A DNA stretch of 64,000 nt from Brucella tritici (GTDB lineage: Bacteria > Pseudomonadota > Alphaproteobacteria > Rhizobiales > Rhizobiaceae), in the NCBI RefSeq assembly GCF_008932295.1, contig NZ_WBWA01000003.1, positions 284,406 through 348,405 of the forward strand, in the 5' to 3' direction. The notes beneath the pieces are model-generated. The model ran no database searches. It had not been told where the DNA came from and saw nothing but the letters and a program-made list of their open reading frames with translations. Shown piece by piece: positions 27,071-34,904 of the stretch. Numbering within the stretch: the first letter of the stretch is position 1; the number at the start of each line of letters is the position of its first letter. The translations under genes were made by a program, and so were the position numbers.

Positions 27071-27927
27071 TGAACCTGCCGCGCTTGTCTCCGCTTGTCG
27101 TCGAACCGCTGGTGCGCGCCGCACTTCTGGAAGATCTGGGGCTCGCTGGCGATATCACCAGCAATGCGGTGGTGCCGGAGGATCACCGCTCGGCCATGCT
27201 GTTCAGCCTGCGCCAGCCGGGCGTCATCGCCGGGCTGGATGTGGCCGAAATGGCGTTTCGTCTGGTCGATCCGGATGTCAAATTCGAACGTCTGGCGCGG
27301 GATGGTCAGTCTCTCGAAAAAGGGGCCGATGTTGCCCGCGTTTCCGGCTCCTCCCGCTCCATTCTGGCGGGTGAGCGGACCGCGCTCAATTTCCTCGGTC
27401 ACCTCTCCGGTATTGCCACGGCCACGGCGAATCTGGTCAAGGCTGTTCAGGGCACCAAGGCTTCCATTGTCTGCACGCGGAAGACGACGCCGGGGCTGCG
27501 TGCCTTGCAGAAATATGCGGTGAGGGCAGGCGGCGGCATGAACCACCGTTTCGCGCTTTATGATGCGGTGCTGATCAAGGACAATCACATCGCGGTCGCC
27601 GGTGGCGTGCGTGAAGCCATCGAACGCGCCAAGGCCGGTGCCGGTCACATGGTCAAGATCGAGGTCGAAGTCGATACGCTGCAACAGCTCGATGAAGCCA
27701 TGGCGACGGGCGTGGATGCGGTGCTGCTCGACAATATGTCGCCAGCGCAATTGCGCGAGGCGGTATCGGTGATCGGCGGGCGCGCTATTTCGGAAGCCTC
27801 CGGCGGCATCACGCCGGAAACAGTGGCGGCGGTCGCTGCCAGCGGCGTCGATCTGATCTCGGTTGGCTGGACCACGCACAGCGCGCCGAACCTCGATATC
27901 GGGCTCGATTTTGAAGAGCTGAAATGA
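27067..27927 (+). CDS. nadC: Nicotinate-nucleotide pyrophosphorylase (carboxylating)
   Basis: Quinolinate phosphoribosyltransferase: converts quinolinate and PRPP to nicotinate mononucleotide. The 286-residue length is normal. Marks: LLEDLGLAGDITSNAVV, GERTALNFLGHLSGIATAT, CTRKTTPGLRALQKYAVRAGGGMNHRFALYDAVLIKDNHI, IEVEVDTLQQLDEA and the phosphate-binding SGGITPETVAAVAASGVDLISVG. The first ATG (27067) overlaps the nadB stop; ATG 27070 is an equal alternative. Closed by an intrinsic terminator. Confidence 0.97.
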   Translation: MMNLPRLSPLVVEPLVRAALLEDLGLAGDITSNAVVPEDHRSAMLFSLRQPGVIAGLDVAEMAFRLVDPDVKFERLARDGQSLEKGADVARVSGSSRSILAGERTALNFLGHLSGIATATANLVKAVQGTKASIVCTRKTTPGLRALQKYAVRAGGGMNHRFALYDAVLIKDNHIAVAGGVREAIERAKAGAGHMVKIEVEVDTLQQLDEAMATGVDAVLLDNMSPAQLREAVSVIGGRAISEASGGITPETVAAVAASGVDLISVGWTTHSAPNLDIGLDFEELK

Positions 27928-27928
27928 A

Positions 27929-27957
27929 AAAAGGGAGGCGATTGCCTCCCTTTTCTA
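27929..27957 (+). terminator. Intrinsic terminator after nadC
   Basis: AAGGGAGGC (27931-27939), loop GATT, GCCTCCCTT (27944-27952), then TTCTATTT. Ends the nadABC transcript. Confidence 0.9.
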
Positions 27958-27975
27958 TTTGCAGAACTGCAAAAC

Positions 27976-28752
27976 TTATTTTTCGACGAAAGCCTTTTCG
28001 ATGACGTAATGTCCGGCTTCGCTCTGGCTGCCTTCCTTGAATCCGCGTTCTTCCAGAATCTGCTTGGTTTCGGCCAGCATTTCCGGGCTGCCGCAGAGCA
28101 TCATGCGGTCGTCGTCGTGGTTGAATTCCGGCAGGCCGATATCGGTAAAGAGCTGACCCGAACGAATGAGATCGGTCAGGCGACCACGATTCTTGTAGGG
28201 TTCCCGCGTAACGGTTGGATAGTAGATGAGCTGGTTCTTGACCATTTCACCAAGGAACTCGTCCTGCGGCAATTCATTGGCGATGAAATCGGTATAGGCA
28301 AGCTCTGCCACCTGACGCACGCCATGAACGAGAATGATCTTCTCGAAACGTTCATAGGCTTCCAGATCGCGGATGATCGACAGAAATGGCGCGAGGCCGG
28401 TGCCGGTCGAGAGCAGCCAGAGGTTTTTCCCCGGCTTCAGATTGTCATAGAGCAGCGTGCCGACCGGCTTCTTGGACAGGATGATCTGGTCGCCAACTTT
28501 CAGATGTTGGAGCTTGGAGGTCAGCGGACCGTTCGGCACCTTGATCGAGAAGAATTCCAGCCCGTCTTCATAGAGGCTCGAGGCAATGGAATAGGCGCGG
28601 GTGAGCGGCTTGCCGTTTACTTCGAGGCCCATCATGATGAACTGGCCGCTCTGGAAACGGAAGCCCGGATCACGCGTCGTGCGGAAGGAAAACAGCGTGT
28701 CGGTCCAGTGATGGATGTCGGTGACGGTTTCCTGATTGAAGTTGCTGCTCAT
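27976..28752 (-). CDS. fpr: Ferredoxin--NADP+ reductase
   Basis: A 258-residue FAD flavoprotein of the bacterial FPR type, moving electrons between NADPH and ferredoxin/flavodoxin; in alphaproteobacteria often part of oxidative-stress and Fe-S repair. Visible: FQSGQFIMMGLEVNGKPLTRAYSIASS (FAD-binding RxYS), FFSIKVPNGPLTSKLQ, the NADP site LLSTGTGLAPFLSIIRDLE and the C-terminal MLCGSPEML with the terminal VEK. ATG 28750-28752. It lies upstream of sodB on the same strand, separated by 175 bases with no gene; the pair fits a redox defence setting. Confidence 0.93.
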   Translation of the reverse strand: MSSNFNQETVTDIHHWTDTLFSFRTTRDPGFRFQSGQFIMMGLEVNGKPLTRAYSIASSLYEDGLEFFSIKVPNGPLTSKLQHLKVGDQIILSKKPVGTLLYDNLKPGKNLWLLSTGTGLAPFLSIIRDLEAYERFEKIILVHGVRQVAELAYTDFIANELPQDEFLGEMVKNQLIYYPTVTREPYKNRGRLTDLIRSGQLFTDIGLPEFNHDDDRMMLCGSPEMLAETKQILEERGFKEGSQSEAGHYVIEKAFVEK

Positions 28753-28927
28753 TTTCGGAACTGTCTCTGTCTTGCTCCAGCACCGCTTGGGAGGACGGCG
28801 CCTATGGAATGGATTGGTTGGTCAGTCTTTATCGGTCATTGCCGCATTTTGCCCGCAGTCATGCAGCTCCGGGGAGTTCTGCATCAACTGCAGGCAAAAC
28901 GCCTTGATCGCAATCAATGTAAGCGCG

Positions 28928-29548
28928 TCATGCTGCCTTCAGGGTGGCTTCCGCGAATTCGTAATTGGCCAGCTTGTCGAGGAAATTCGTTACATAGTCA
29001 GGCCGACGATTACGGAAATCGAGATAATAGCTATGCTCCCAGACATCAAGTCCTAATAGTGCCTTGCCTTCGCCGGTTGCCAGCGGATTGGAACCATTTG
29101 GCGTCTTGGTGACCTTGAGCTTGCCGTCATTGGCCAGAACCAGCCACGCCCAGCCCGAGCCGAACTGGCCGACAGCCGCCGTCTTGAAGGCTTCCTTGAA
29201 CTGGTCAACGCCGCCGAAATCCTCGACGATCTTCTTTTCCAGCGCACCCGGAAGGCGTCCGCCGTTTGCCGACAGGTTCTGCCAGAACAGATCGTGGTTC
29301 CAATGCTGGCCGGCATTGTTGAAGACCGGAGCGAGATCGGCCCCATTCCCGGCAGTGTCTTTCGCAAAGAGCACGATTTCCTCAAGCGACTTGCCCTTGA
29401 GCGCGTCGTTCTTCTCGACGAAGCCGTTCAGCGCCGTTACGTAGGCCTGATGGTGCTTGCCATGGTGCAGCTCAAGTGTTTCGGTGCCCATGCCGACGCC
29501 TTCAAGAGCGTTGGTCGCATAGGGAAGCGGAGGCAAAGTGAAGCTCAT
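28928..29548 (-). CDS. sodB: Superoxide dismutase, Fe/Mn type
   Basis: Dismutes superoxide in the cytoplasm. At 206 residues it is a normal single-domain enzyme. Metal ligands are in ELHHGKHHQAYV, WNHDLFW (His85) and LDVWEHSYYLD (Asp168, His172). The outer-sphere glutamine sits in NNAGQHWNH (Gln81), the Fe-type position, so iron or cambialistic use is more likely than strict Mn. Start chosen at ATG 29546-29548 (MSFTLPPLPYA) after AAGGAGT; the upstream codons are not part of the family. Divergent from a cysteine-rich regulator. Confidence 0.95.
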   Translation of the reverse strand: MSFTLPPLPYATNALEGVGMGTETLELHHGKHHQAYVTALNGFVEKNDALKGKSLEEIVLFAKDTAGNGADLAPVFNNAGQHWNHDLFWQNLSANGGRLPGALEKKIVEDFGGVDQFKEAFKTAAVGQFGSGWAWLVLANDGKLKVTKTPNGSNPLATGEGKALLGLDVWEHSYYLDFRNRRPDYVTNFLDKLANYEFAEATLKAA

Positions 29549-29570
29549 TTTAGACTCCTTGATATACAAC

Positions 29571-29612
29571 TATCTTGATAATTCAGATCGGATCGCTTAA
29601 TTTAACAAGATA
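29571..29612. promoter_or_regulatory. Candidate operator in the sodB/SufR-like divergent promoter
   Basis: TATCTTG (29571-29577) and CAAGATA (29606-29612) form an inverted repeat in the 92-bp gap between the two divergent genes, and TTGATA occurs twice 16 bases apart. Weak evidence; inferred binding site for the adjacent regulator. Confidence 0.3.
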
Positions 29613-29640
29613 ATGCTTCTTTAAATCGAAAATAGGCAAT

Positions 29641-30303
29641 ATGTCAAGGAATGACTTTCTAAATACAGACCTTTCGGGAGCACGTTCGCCCGCAGAACGC
29701 ATCATGCTGGCGCTCAAGATGCGCGGTGCGCAGACGGCTGCCGCAATTGGCGATCATCTCGGCACGACCGGCGAGGCCGTTCGCCAACAGCTCGTGCGTT
29801 TGGCAGAGGAAGGGCTTGTTTCCTCGCATTCCGTGTCGCAAGGCGTCGGTCGGCCTTCATTGTTCTGGGATCTGACCGAAGCCGGTAACAAACGTTTTCC
29901 CGATACGCATGCTGATCTGACTGTTCAGCTTCTTCATTCGGTGCGTACCATTCTTGGAGACGATGCACTGGACACGCTGATCGCCCATCGCGAGACTGAG
30001 ACGCGTCGTCAGTACCAGACGCGCCTGAAAGATTTGTCGCTCGACGAGCGCGTGAAGGAACTTGCCGACATCCGTTCCGCCGAGGGCTATATGGCTGATG
30101 CCGAAAAGCGGGAAGACGGTTCCTGGCTGCTCATCGAAAATCATTGTCCTATCTGCGCCGCTGCCGATGCTTGTCAGGGCTTTTGCAGGTCGGAGCTTCA
30201 GGTATTCAGGGCCGTGCTTGGCCCTGATGTTTCTGTAAATCGCACCGAGCATATTCTGGCCGGTGCGCGCCGCTGTGCTTACGTTATTGCGCCTACCGCC
30301 TAA
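29641..30303 (+). CDS. SufR-like winged-helix regulator with cysteine cluster
   Basis: A 220-residue DNA-binding protein. The N-terminal winged helix (about 15-85) reads ERIMLALKMRGAQTAAAIGDHLGTTGEAVRQQLVRLAEEGLVSS. The C-terminal half carries Cys169, Cys172, Cys178, Cys182 and Cys212 in ENHCPICAAADACQGFCRSE and GARRCAY, matching SufR/YfiC-type proteins that bind an Fe-S cluster. That would make it an iron-sulfur or redox sensor. Divergent position next to sodB suggests it controls that gene. The exact ligand set differs from the cyanobacterial SufR spacing, so cluster binding is an inference. Confidence 0.75.
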   Translation: MSRNDFLNTDLSGARSPAERIMLALKMRGAQTAAAIGDHLGTTGEAVRQQLVRLAEEGLVSSHSVSQGVGRPSLFWDLTEAGNKRFPDTHADLTVQLLHSVRTILGDDALDTLIAHRETETRRQYQTRLKDLSLDERVKELADIRSAEGYMADAEKREDGSWLLIENHCPICAAADACQGFCRSELQVFRAVLGPDVSVNRTEHILAGARRCAYVIAPTA

Positions 30304-30334
30304 CCATCCTTTCAGCCCTAACCATCCTTTCAGC
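30300..30334. repeat. 18-bp tandem duplication
   Basis: CTAACCATCCTTTCAGCC twice in a row (30300-30317, 30318-30334 with the last base changed), lying exactly between the convergent ends of the regulator gene and the MFS gene; the first copy contains the regulator stop codon. Confidence 0.6.
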
Positions 30335-31760
30335 ATTGCGCCGGTTGCGGCTGTCTCGCGCTGCGGACGAGAGCAAGCGCCGACACGAACGCCAGTGCAG
30401 ACAGAATGGCAAAGCCGGAGAAGAGCCAAAGTGCGGCATGTGCGGTGCCGGCAAAGCCACCGGGATTGGTGAGGCCAGCCATATTGGCAACCATTCCGGC
30501 AAGTGCTGCACCAAGGGCGGTCGTAAAAAGCTGCACCATGGTCACGGAGGCGGAAGCCAGGTTCTGATCCTCTGCGTCGGCACGTTTGAAAATGCGGGTC
30601 AGCAGATGCGGCCATGTCAGGCCGACGCCGAAACCGATAATCGCCAGTGCGATGCAGATCGGCAGCAGATCGTACCAATGTCCATCGCTGCCAGCGGGAA
30701 TGAGAACGGCCAGCGTTACCATGCCCGCCACGCCCATGACAGGGGCGGCCAGAATGACGCGGTCGGTGCGCCCTGCGGCAATCCCCGACGATCCGATGGA
30801 ACCAAGTGTCCAGCTACCGCCCATGATGGCTGCCAGATAACCCGCAACAAGCGGCGACTGGTTGTGCAGCACTTGAAAGAACAACGGCACGAAGACTTCG
30901 GAACTGGTGACGGATGCGCTGAGGAAGGCAAGTGTAAGATAGAGTGCGCCGAGCTTCCGAATGCTGAACGAGCCTTTCGGAAGGATACGACGGCTGGCTT
31001 TCTTTTCCACGGCAGCGAGGAGAAGCAGCAGGACAATCGCAAGCACAACACCGCCGGCATTCAGCGCCATCTCTGATGAAATGCTTCCGGCAGAAACGGC
31101 AAGGACTGCAGCGGTCAAAAGGATGAGCTGCGGCCAGGCAAGCCTGTCATTGCTGGCGGCGGAGCCGGATTCACGCGGCAGCACCGTCATGGCCATGATG
31201 GTGAACACGGCAATCACCGGCGCAAGCGACCAGAAGGCGGCGCGCCAGATGCCAAGCTCAGCAAAGACGCCGCCGATGGCTGGACCGACAAGCGTAGCCA
31301 CGCCCCACATGCCGGATACGAGACCGATGGCACGCGGCCACAGCGCTTCGTCGAAAACGATACGGATCATGGAATAGGAAAGCGCCAGCATCATGCCGCC
31401 GCCAAGACCCTGTATGGCGCGTCCCGCCAGCATGACGGGCATGGATGGAGCGAGGCCGCAAGTCAGGGTTCCAGCAGCAAAGATGACGGCAGCGATCAGA
31501 TAGGCGCTGCGCGGGCCTGCCTGGGAAAGCAGGCGCGGCACGAGAGCCGAGCCGAGAATGGATGCAGTCACGAACAGCGCCGTGTTCCACGCATAATAGT
31601 CCATGCCGCCAATGTCGGCGACGACCGTGGGCAGAATGGTTGTAGCGATGAATACGTTGATGGCGTGAAGCGCCACGCCGCCAACAAGCGTCAGCGATAC
31701 GATAGCGTTTCTACCTGCGAACAGATCTCCCCAACCGGCGGTCGGCTTGTGATCCTGCAT
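30330..31760 (-). CDS. MFS drug/solute efflux transporter (DHA2-like)
   Basis: A 476-residue inner-membrane permease with about 14 helices. The typical N-terminal half shows LHAINVFIATTILPTVVADIGG and motif A-like RLLSQAGPRSAYLIAAVIF, then AIQGLGGGMMLALSYSMIRIVF (motif B/C-like). The two-halved 12-14 TM pattern with GLVSGMWGVATLVGPAIGGVFA fits proton-driven drug efflux pumps. Substrate unknown. ATG 31758-31760 follows GGAAAA. A 75-base imperfect inverted repeat (31835-31909) and TGTCAAGCAAATGCTTGTTT (about 31995-32014) lie upstream; the latter is a possible repressor operator. Confidence 0.88.
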   Translation of the reverse strand: MQDHKPTAGWGDLFAGRNAIVSLTLVGGVALHAINVFIATTILPTVVADIGGMDYYAWNTALFVTASILGSALVPRLLSQAGPRSAYLIAAVIFAAGTLTCGLAPSMPVMLAGRAIQGLGGGMMLALSYSMIRIVFDEALWPRAIGLVSGMWGVATLVGPAIGGVFAELGIWRAAFWSLAPVIAVFTIMAMTVLPRESGSAASNDRLAWPQLILLTAAVLAVSAGSISSEMALNAGGVVLAIVLLLLLAAVEKKASRRILPKGSFSIRKLGALYLTLAFLSASVTSSEVFVPLFFQVLHNQSPLVAGYLAAIMGGSWTLGSIGSSGIAAGRTDRVILAAPVMGVAGMVTLAVLIPAGSDGHWYDLLPICIALAIIGFGVGLTWPHLLTRIFKRADAEDQNLASASVTMVQLFTTALGAALAGMVANMAGLTNPGGFAGTAHAALWLFSGFAILSALAFVSALALVRSARQPQPAQC

Positions 31761-31834
31761 TTCATTTTCCTTTGACTATCCTTGTGCTGGCGAATGCCTG
31801 AGTGCCTGTTCCAAAAGTCGCCAGGCCGATCTGC

Positions 31835-31909
31835 AAATGGCACTTTTCTGTGTTCCGGTGCTCATGCACGTTAAGTACATTGCGCTCCGGTACTCGAAAA
31901 TCACCATTT
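31835..31909. repeat. 75-base imperfect inverted-repeat element
   Basis: Outer arms AAATGGCACTTTTC (31835-31848) and GAAAATCACCATTT (31896-31909) pair imperfectly; inside, TCCGGTGCTC (31854-31863) and TCCGGTACTC (31886-31895) repeat with a 32-base period. I recall similar sequences in other Rhizobiales intergenic regions, unverified. No gene covers it. Confidence 0.5.
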
Positions 31910-31997
31910 TCACCACGGCCTGCCGCTTTTTGATTCAGGCTCTGAATAAGGTCGCCCCGAACATGAAATAATGGCTACGCCCGCGCTCATAATTTGT

Positions 31998-32011
31998 CAA
32001 GCAAATGCTTG
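31998..32011. promoter_or_regulatory. Palindrome in the MFS / polyamine-operon gap
   Basis: CAAGC-AAAT-GCTTG in an AT-rich stretch, of the size of a TetR-type operator. It may control the MFS gene or the nspC promoter; inferred. Confidence 0.3.
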
Positions 32012-32041
32012 TTTAATTAATTTGATGATATGCGGAAATTG

Positions 32042-32375
32042 TAGCGAGCCGTGTTGGTCGCTAGAAGCCATTTGTCCGGACAAAGACTTTCAATGAAACG
32101 AGAGGGCATGCATGGACGAGAGGGAAGGGGTTCAAATCCCCGCAAAAAGCTCTATATGAAGCTCATCCGCTGAAGGTGGGAAGTAATCCGCGATAGCTTG
32201 TGGGGAAATTTTTTCCCGATAATGCTGTGGCGGATTTGTGTTTCTGTCACAAGCTTCCTATAAGCCTTCGAATAATTTGGGAAACTACTTGTGTGTTTCC
32301 TCAACTTGGCAAACCAGCCTTGCTGGCAAGACCAGATTTCCCCTTGGACGACCGGCCAGAAAACTCGGAACGCTC
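32042..32375 (+). promoter_or_regulatory. Structured leader RNA of the nspC operon
   Basis: A gene-free 330-base leader holding a chain of clean hairpins: TAGCGA/TCGCTA (32042-32062), the self-complementary TTTGTCCGGACAAA (32071-32084), GGGGTTCAAATCCCC (32127-32141), GGGAAA/TTTCCC (32203-32217), TTGTG/CACAA (32236-32252), GGAAAC/GTTTCC (32280-32300) and CCAGC/GCTGG (32314-32326). A short ORF lies within it. Polyamine genes of alphaproteobacteria are known to have structured leaders (the Rfam speF motif precedes ornithine decarboxylase); whether this is that motif could not be tested. The rest of the 31761-32041 gap holds only the repeat element and palindrome listed above. Confidence 0.55.
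32112..32159 (+). CDS. Possible 15-codon leader peptide in the nspC leader
   Basis: ATG at 32112, five bases after AGAGGG, opens MDEREGVQIPAKSSI and stops at TGA 32157-32159. The ORF overlaps the GGGGTTCAAATCCCC hairpin, so its translation would break that stem. No homology is known to me; support is only the good ribosome site and the position in a structured leader. Confidence 0.3.
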   Translation: MDEREGVQIPAKSSI

Positions 32376-33473
32376 ATGATCCAGACGCCTTACTACCTGA
32401 TCGACAAAACCAAGCTGAAGCGCAACATGGAAAAGGTTGCCTATGTGCGCGAGAAATCCGGCGCCAAGGCGCTGCTGGCGCTGAAATGCTTCGCCACGTG
32501 GTCGGTATTTGATCTGATGAGCGAATATATGGATGGCACGACATCGTCTTCGCTCAACGAAGTGCGTCTCGGCCATGAAAGATTCGGCGGCGAAACCCAT
32601 GCCTATAGCGTGGCCTATGCCGATAACGAGATCGACGAGGTCATCAGCCACGCCGACAAGATCATCTTCAATTCGGTCGGTCAGCTTGAGCGCTTTGCCG
32701 ACAAGGCAGCACATATCAAGCGCGGCTTGCGTCTGAACCCAGGCATTTCGTCTTCGAGCTTCGATCTGGCCGATCCGGCGCGTCCGTTCAGCCGCCTTGG
32801 CGAATGGGATGTGGCGAAGGTCGAGAAGGTCATGGACCGCGTCACCGGCTTCATGATTCACAACAATTGCGAGAATTCCGATTTCGGTCTTTTCGACAAG
32901 ATGCTGACCGATATTGAAGAAAAGTTCGGCTCGCTTTTGCACCGCGTTGAATGGGTCAGCCTTGGTGGCGGTATCCACTTCACTGGTGATGACTATCCGG
33001 TCGATGCGTTCTGCGCGCGCCTCAAGTCCTTCTCGGAAACATTCGGCGTGCAGGTCTATCTGGAGCCGGGCGAAGCCTCGATCACCAAGACCACGACGTT
33101 GGAAGTGACGGTTCTCGACACGCTTTATAACGGCAAGAATCTTGCCATCGTCGATAGCTCGATTGAAGCGCATATGCTCGATCTGCTGATCTATCGTGAG
33201 AAGGCGAAAATGGCGCCGAACAATGGCGAGCATAGCTATATGGTGTGCGGCAAGTCCTGCCTTGCTGGCGATATTTTCGGCGAATTCACTTTCGACGATG
33301 AACTCTGCATCGGCGACCGCCTCTCATTTGAAGATGCGGCCGGTTATACGATGGTCAAGAAAAACTGGTTCAATGGCGTGAAAATGCCTGCGATTGCCGT
33401 GCGTGAACTGGATGGCACGGTCAAACTTGTCCGCGAATTTGATTACGCGGATTTTGAAGGGTCGCTTTCGTAA
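32376..33473 (+). CDS. nspC: Carboxynorspermidine/carboxyspermidine decarboxylase
   Basis: PLP enzyme of the alanine-racemase fold that decarboxylates carboxy(nor)spermidine to (nor)spermidine, the last step of the alternative polyamine pathway. The 365-residue protein opens TPYYLIDKTKLKRNMEKV and has the PLP lysine in KALLALKCFATWSVF, VGQLERF, HNNCENSDF, the SLGGGIHFT phosphate loop, EPGEA and the C-terminal GKSCLAGDIFGEF with the catalytic Cys. Start at ATG 32376 (MIQTPYYL); upstream in-frame codons have no homology. It is followed by the matching dehydrogenase. Confidence 0.92.
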   Translation: MIQTPYYLIDKTKLKRNMEKVAYVREKSGAKALLALKCFATWSVFDLMSEYMDGTTSSSLNEVRLGHERFGGETHAYSVAYADNEIDEVISHADKIIFNSVGQLERFADKAAHIKRGLRLNPGISSSSFDLADPARPFSRLGEWDVAKVEKVMDRVTGFMIHNNCENSDFGLFDKMLTDIEEKFGSLLHRVEWVSLGGGIHFTGDDYPVDAFCARLKSFSETFGVQVYLEPGEASITKTTTLEVTVLDTLYNGKNLAIVDSSIEAHMLDLLIYREKAKMAPNNGEHSYMVCGKSCLAGDIFGEFTFDDELCIGDRLSFEDAAGYTMVKKNWFNGVKMPAIAVRELDGTVKLVREFDYADFEGSLS

Positions 33474-33585
33474 AGATCCTGTTGCGTTTTTAAACCGCAA
33501 CGAACCCACATGTTCCGAATGAGAAGGCAATCGGGACGTTTAACAGATGGCGGGAAACCGCTGGAAGAGGAAGCATCGACAGAAA

Positions 33586-34827
33586 ATGAAGAAGAACGTT
33601 CTCATTATCGGCGCCGGGGGCGTGGCACAGGTTGTTGCACATAAATGTGCGCAAAACTCTGACATATTGGGCGATATCCATATTGCGTCCCGCACGGTTG
33701 AGAAATGCCGCAAGATTATCGATAGCGTGCATGAAAAGAAGAGCCTCAAGACCGAGGTGAAGCTCGAAGCGCATGCGCTGGATGCTCTGGATGTTGAAGC
33801 CACCAAGGCTCTGATCCAGAAGACGGGCGTTCAGATCGTCATCAATGTCGGCTCGGCCTTCCTCAATATGTCGGTCCTTCGCGCCTGTATCGATACGGGC
33901 GTTGCCTATATGGACACGGCCATTCACGAAGATCCGAAGAAGATCTGCGAAACGCCGCCATGGTATGGCAATTATGAATGGAAGCACCTCAAGGAATGCG
34001 AAGAGAAGGGCATCACCGCCATTCTCGGCATCGGCTTCGACCCGGGCGTGGTCAATGCCTATGCGCGTCTGGCCGCTGACGATTATCTGGACGAAGTGAA
34101 GTCCATCGATATCGTCGACATCAATGCCGGTTCGCATGGCCGCTGGTTTTCGACCAATTTCGACCCGGAAATCAATTTCCGCGAGTTCACCGGCACGGTC
34201 TACTCCTGGCAGAAGGGTGCCTGGCAGTCGAACAAGATGTTCGAAGTCGGCCACACGTTCGATCTGCCCGTCGTCGGTCCGAGCAAGGCCTATATGACCG
34301 GCCATGATGAAGTGCATTCGCTGTCCAAGAACTATCCGAATGCGGATGTCCGTTTCTGGATGGGCTTTGGCGATCACTATATCAACGTCTTCACGGTTCT
34401 GAACAATCTCGGCCTCCTGTCCGAACAGCCGGTCAAGACCGCTGAAGGTTTGGAAGTCGTGCCGCTCAAGGTGGTCAAGGCTGTTCTGCCCGATCCGTCG
34501 TCGTTGGCGCCGGATTATACGGGCAAGACCTGCATTGGCGATTTCGTCAAGGGCACCAAGGACGGCAAGGAAAAGGAAGTCTTCATCTACAACGTTGCCG
34601 ACCATAAGGACGCTTACAACGAAGTGGGTTCGCAGGGCATTTCCTATACCGCTGGCGTTCCGCCGGTTGCGGCTGCAATTCTGATCGCTTCCGGTGAATG
34701 GGACGTGAAGAAGATGGTCAATGTGGAAGAGCTGAACCCGAAGCCTTTCCTGAACATCCTGAACCATATCGGCCTGCCATCCCGTATCAAGGATGAAAAC
34801 GGCGACCGCGCGCTGGACTTCGCGTGA
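33586..34827 (+). CDS. Carboxynorspermidine dehydrogenase (saccharopine dehydrogenase-like)
   Basis: NADPH-dependent enzyme that reductively joins a diamine (putrescine or diaminopropane) with aspartate semialdehyde to carboxy(nor)spermidine, the substrate of NspC. The 413-residue protein has the Rossmann start MKKNVLIIGAGGVAQVVAHKC, then IHIASRTVEKC, VINVGSAFLNMSVLRACIDTGVAYMDTA and GIGFDPGVVNAYARLA, typical of this Lys1-like family. ATG 33586 fits the family start; 33547 would add 13 residues. It is 112 bases after nspC, with a GTTGCG/CGCAAC hairpin between (33481-33501), and they probably share a transcript. Confidence 0.9.
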   Translation: MKKNVLIIGAGGVAQVVAHKCAQNSDILGDIHIASRTVEKCRKIIDSVHEKKSLKTEVKLEAHALDALDVEATKALIQKTGVQIVINVGSAFLNMSVLRACIDTGVAYMDTAIHEDPKKICETPPWYGNYEWKHLKECEEKGITAILGIGFDPGVVNAYARLAADDYLDEVKSIDIVDINAGSHGRWFSTNFDPEINFREFTGTVYSWQKGAWQSNKMFEVGHTFDLPVVGPSKAYMTGHDEVHSLSKNYPNADVRFWMGFGDHYINVFTVLNNLGLLSEQPVKTAEGLEVVPLKVVKAVLPDPSSLAPDYTGKTCIGDFVKGTKDGKEKEVFIYNVADHKDAYNEVGSQGISYTAGVPPVAAAILIASGEWDVKKMVNVEELNPKPFLNILNHIGLPSRIKDENGDRALDFA

Positions 34828-34834
34828 GGTTATA

Positions 34835-34853
34835 ATCTTACCGTCGGTAAGAT
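34835..34853. promoter_or_regulatory. Perfect palindrome before the terminator
   Basis: ATCTTACC-GTC-GGTAAGAT, 8-bp arms, in the 76 bases between the dehydrogenase gene and the beta-helix gene. It may add to termination or be a repressor site; unclear. Confidence 0.4.
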
Positions 34854-34861
34854 GTAGTTTT

Positions 34862-34896
34862 GAAAAAGGGCATCCAGCGATGGATGCCCTTTTTTA
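34862..34896. terminator. Strong bidirectional terminator
   Basis: AAAAAGGGCATCCA (34863-34876), loop GCGA, TGGATGCCCTTTTT (34881-34894). Shared by the polyamine operon and the convergent beta-helix gene. Confidence 0.92.
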
Positions 34897-34904
34897 TAGC
34901 AAGG

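Noticed and set aside
32127..32141. GGGGTTCAAATCCCC looks like a tRNA T-arm
   Set aside because: No acceptor, D-arm or anticodon arm at the proper spacing around it; it is one stem in the nspC leader.
33481..33501. GTTGCG/CGCAAC hairpin between nspC and the dehydrogenase as terminator
   Set aside because: No T-run after it and the two genes act in sequence, so it more likely only modulates expression or RNA stability.
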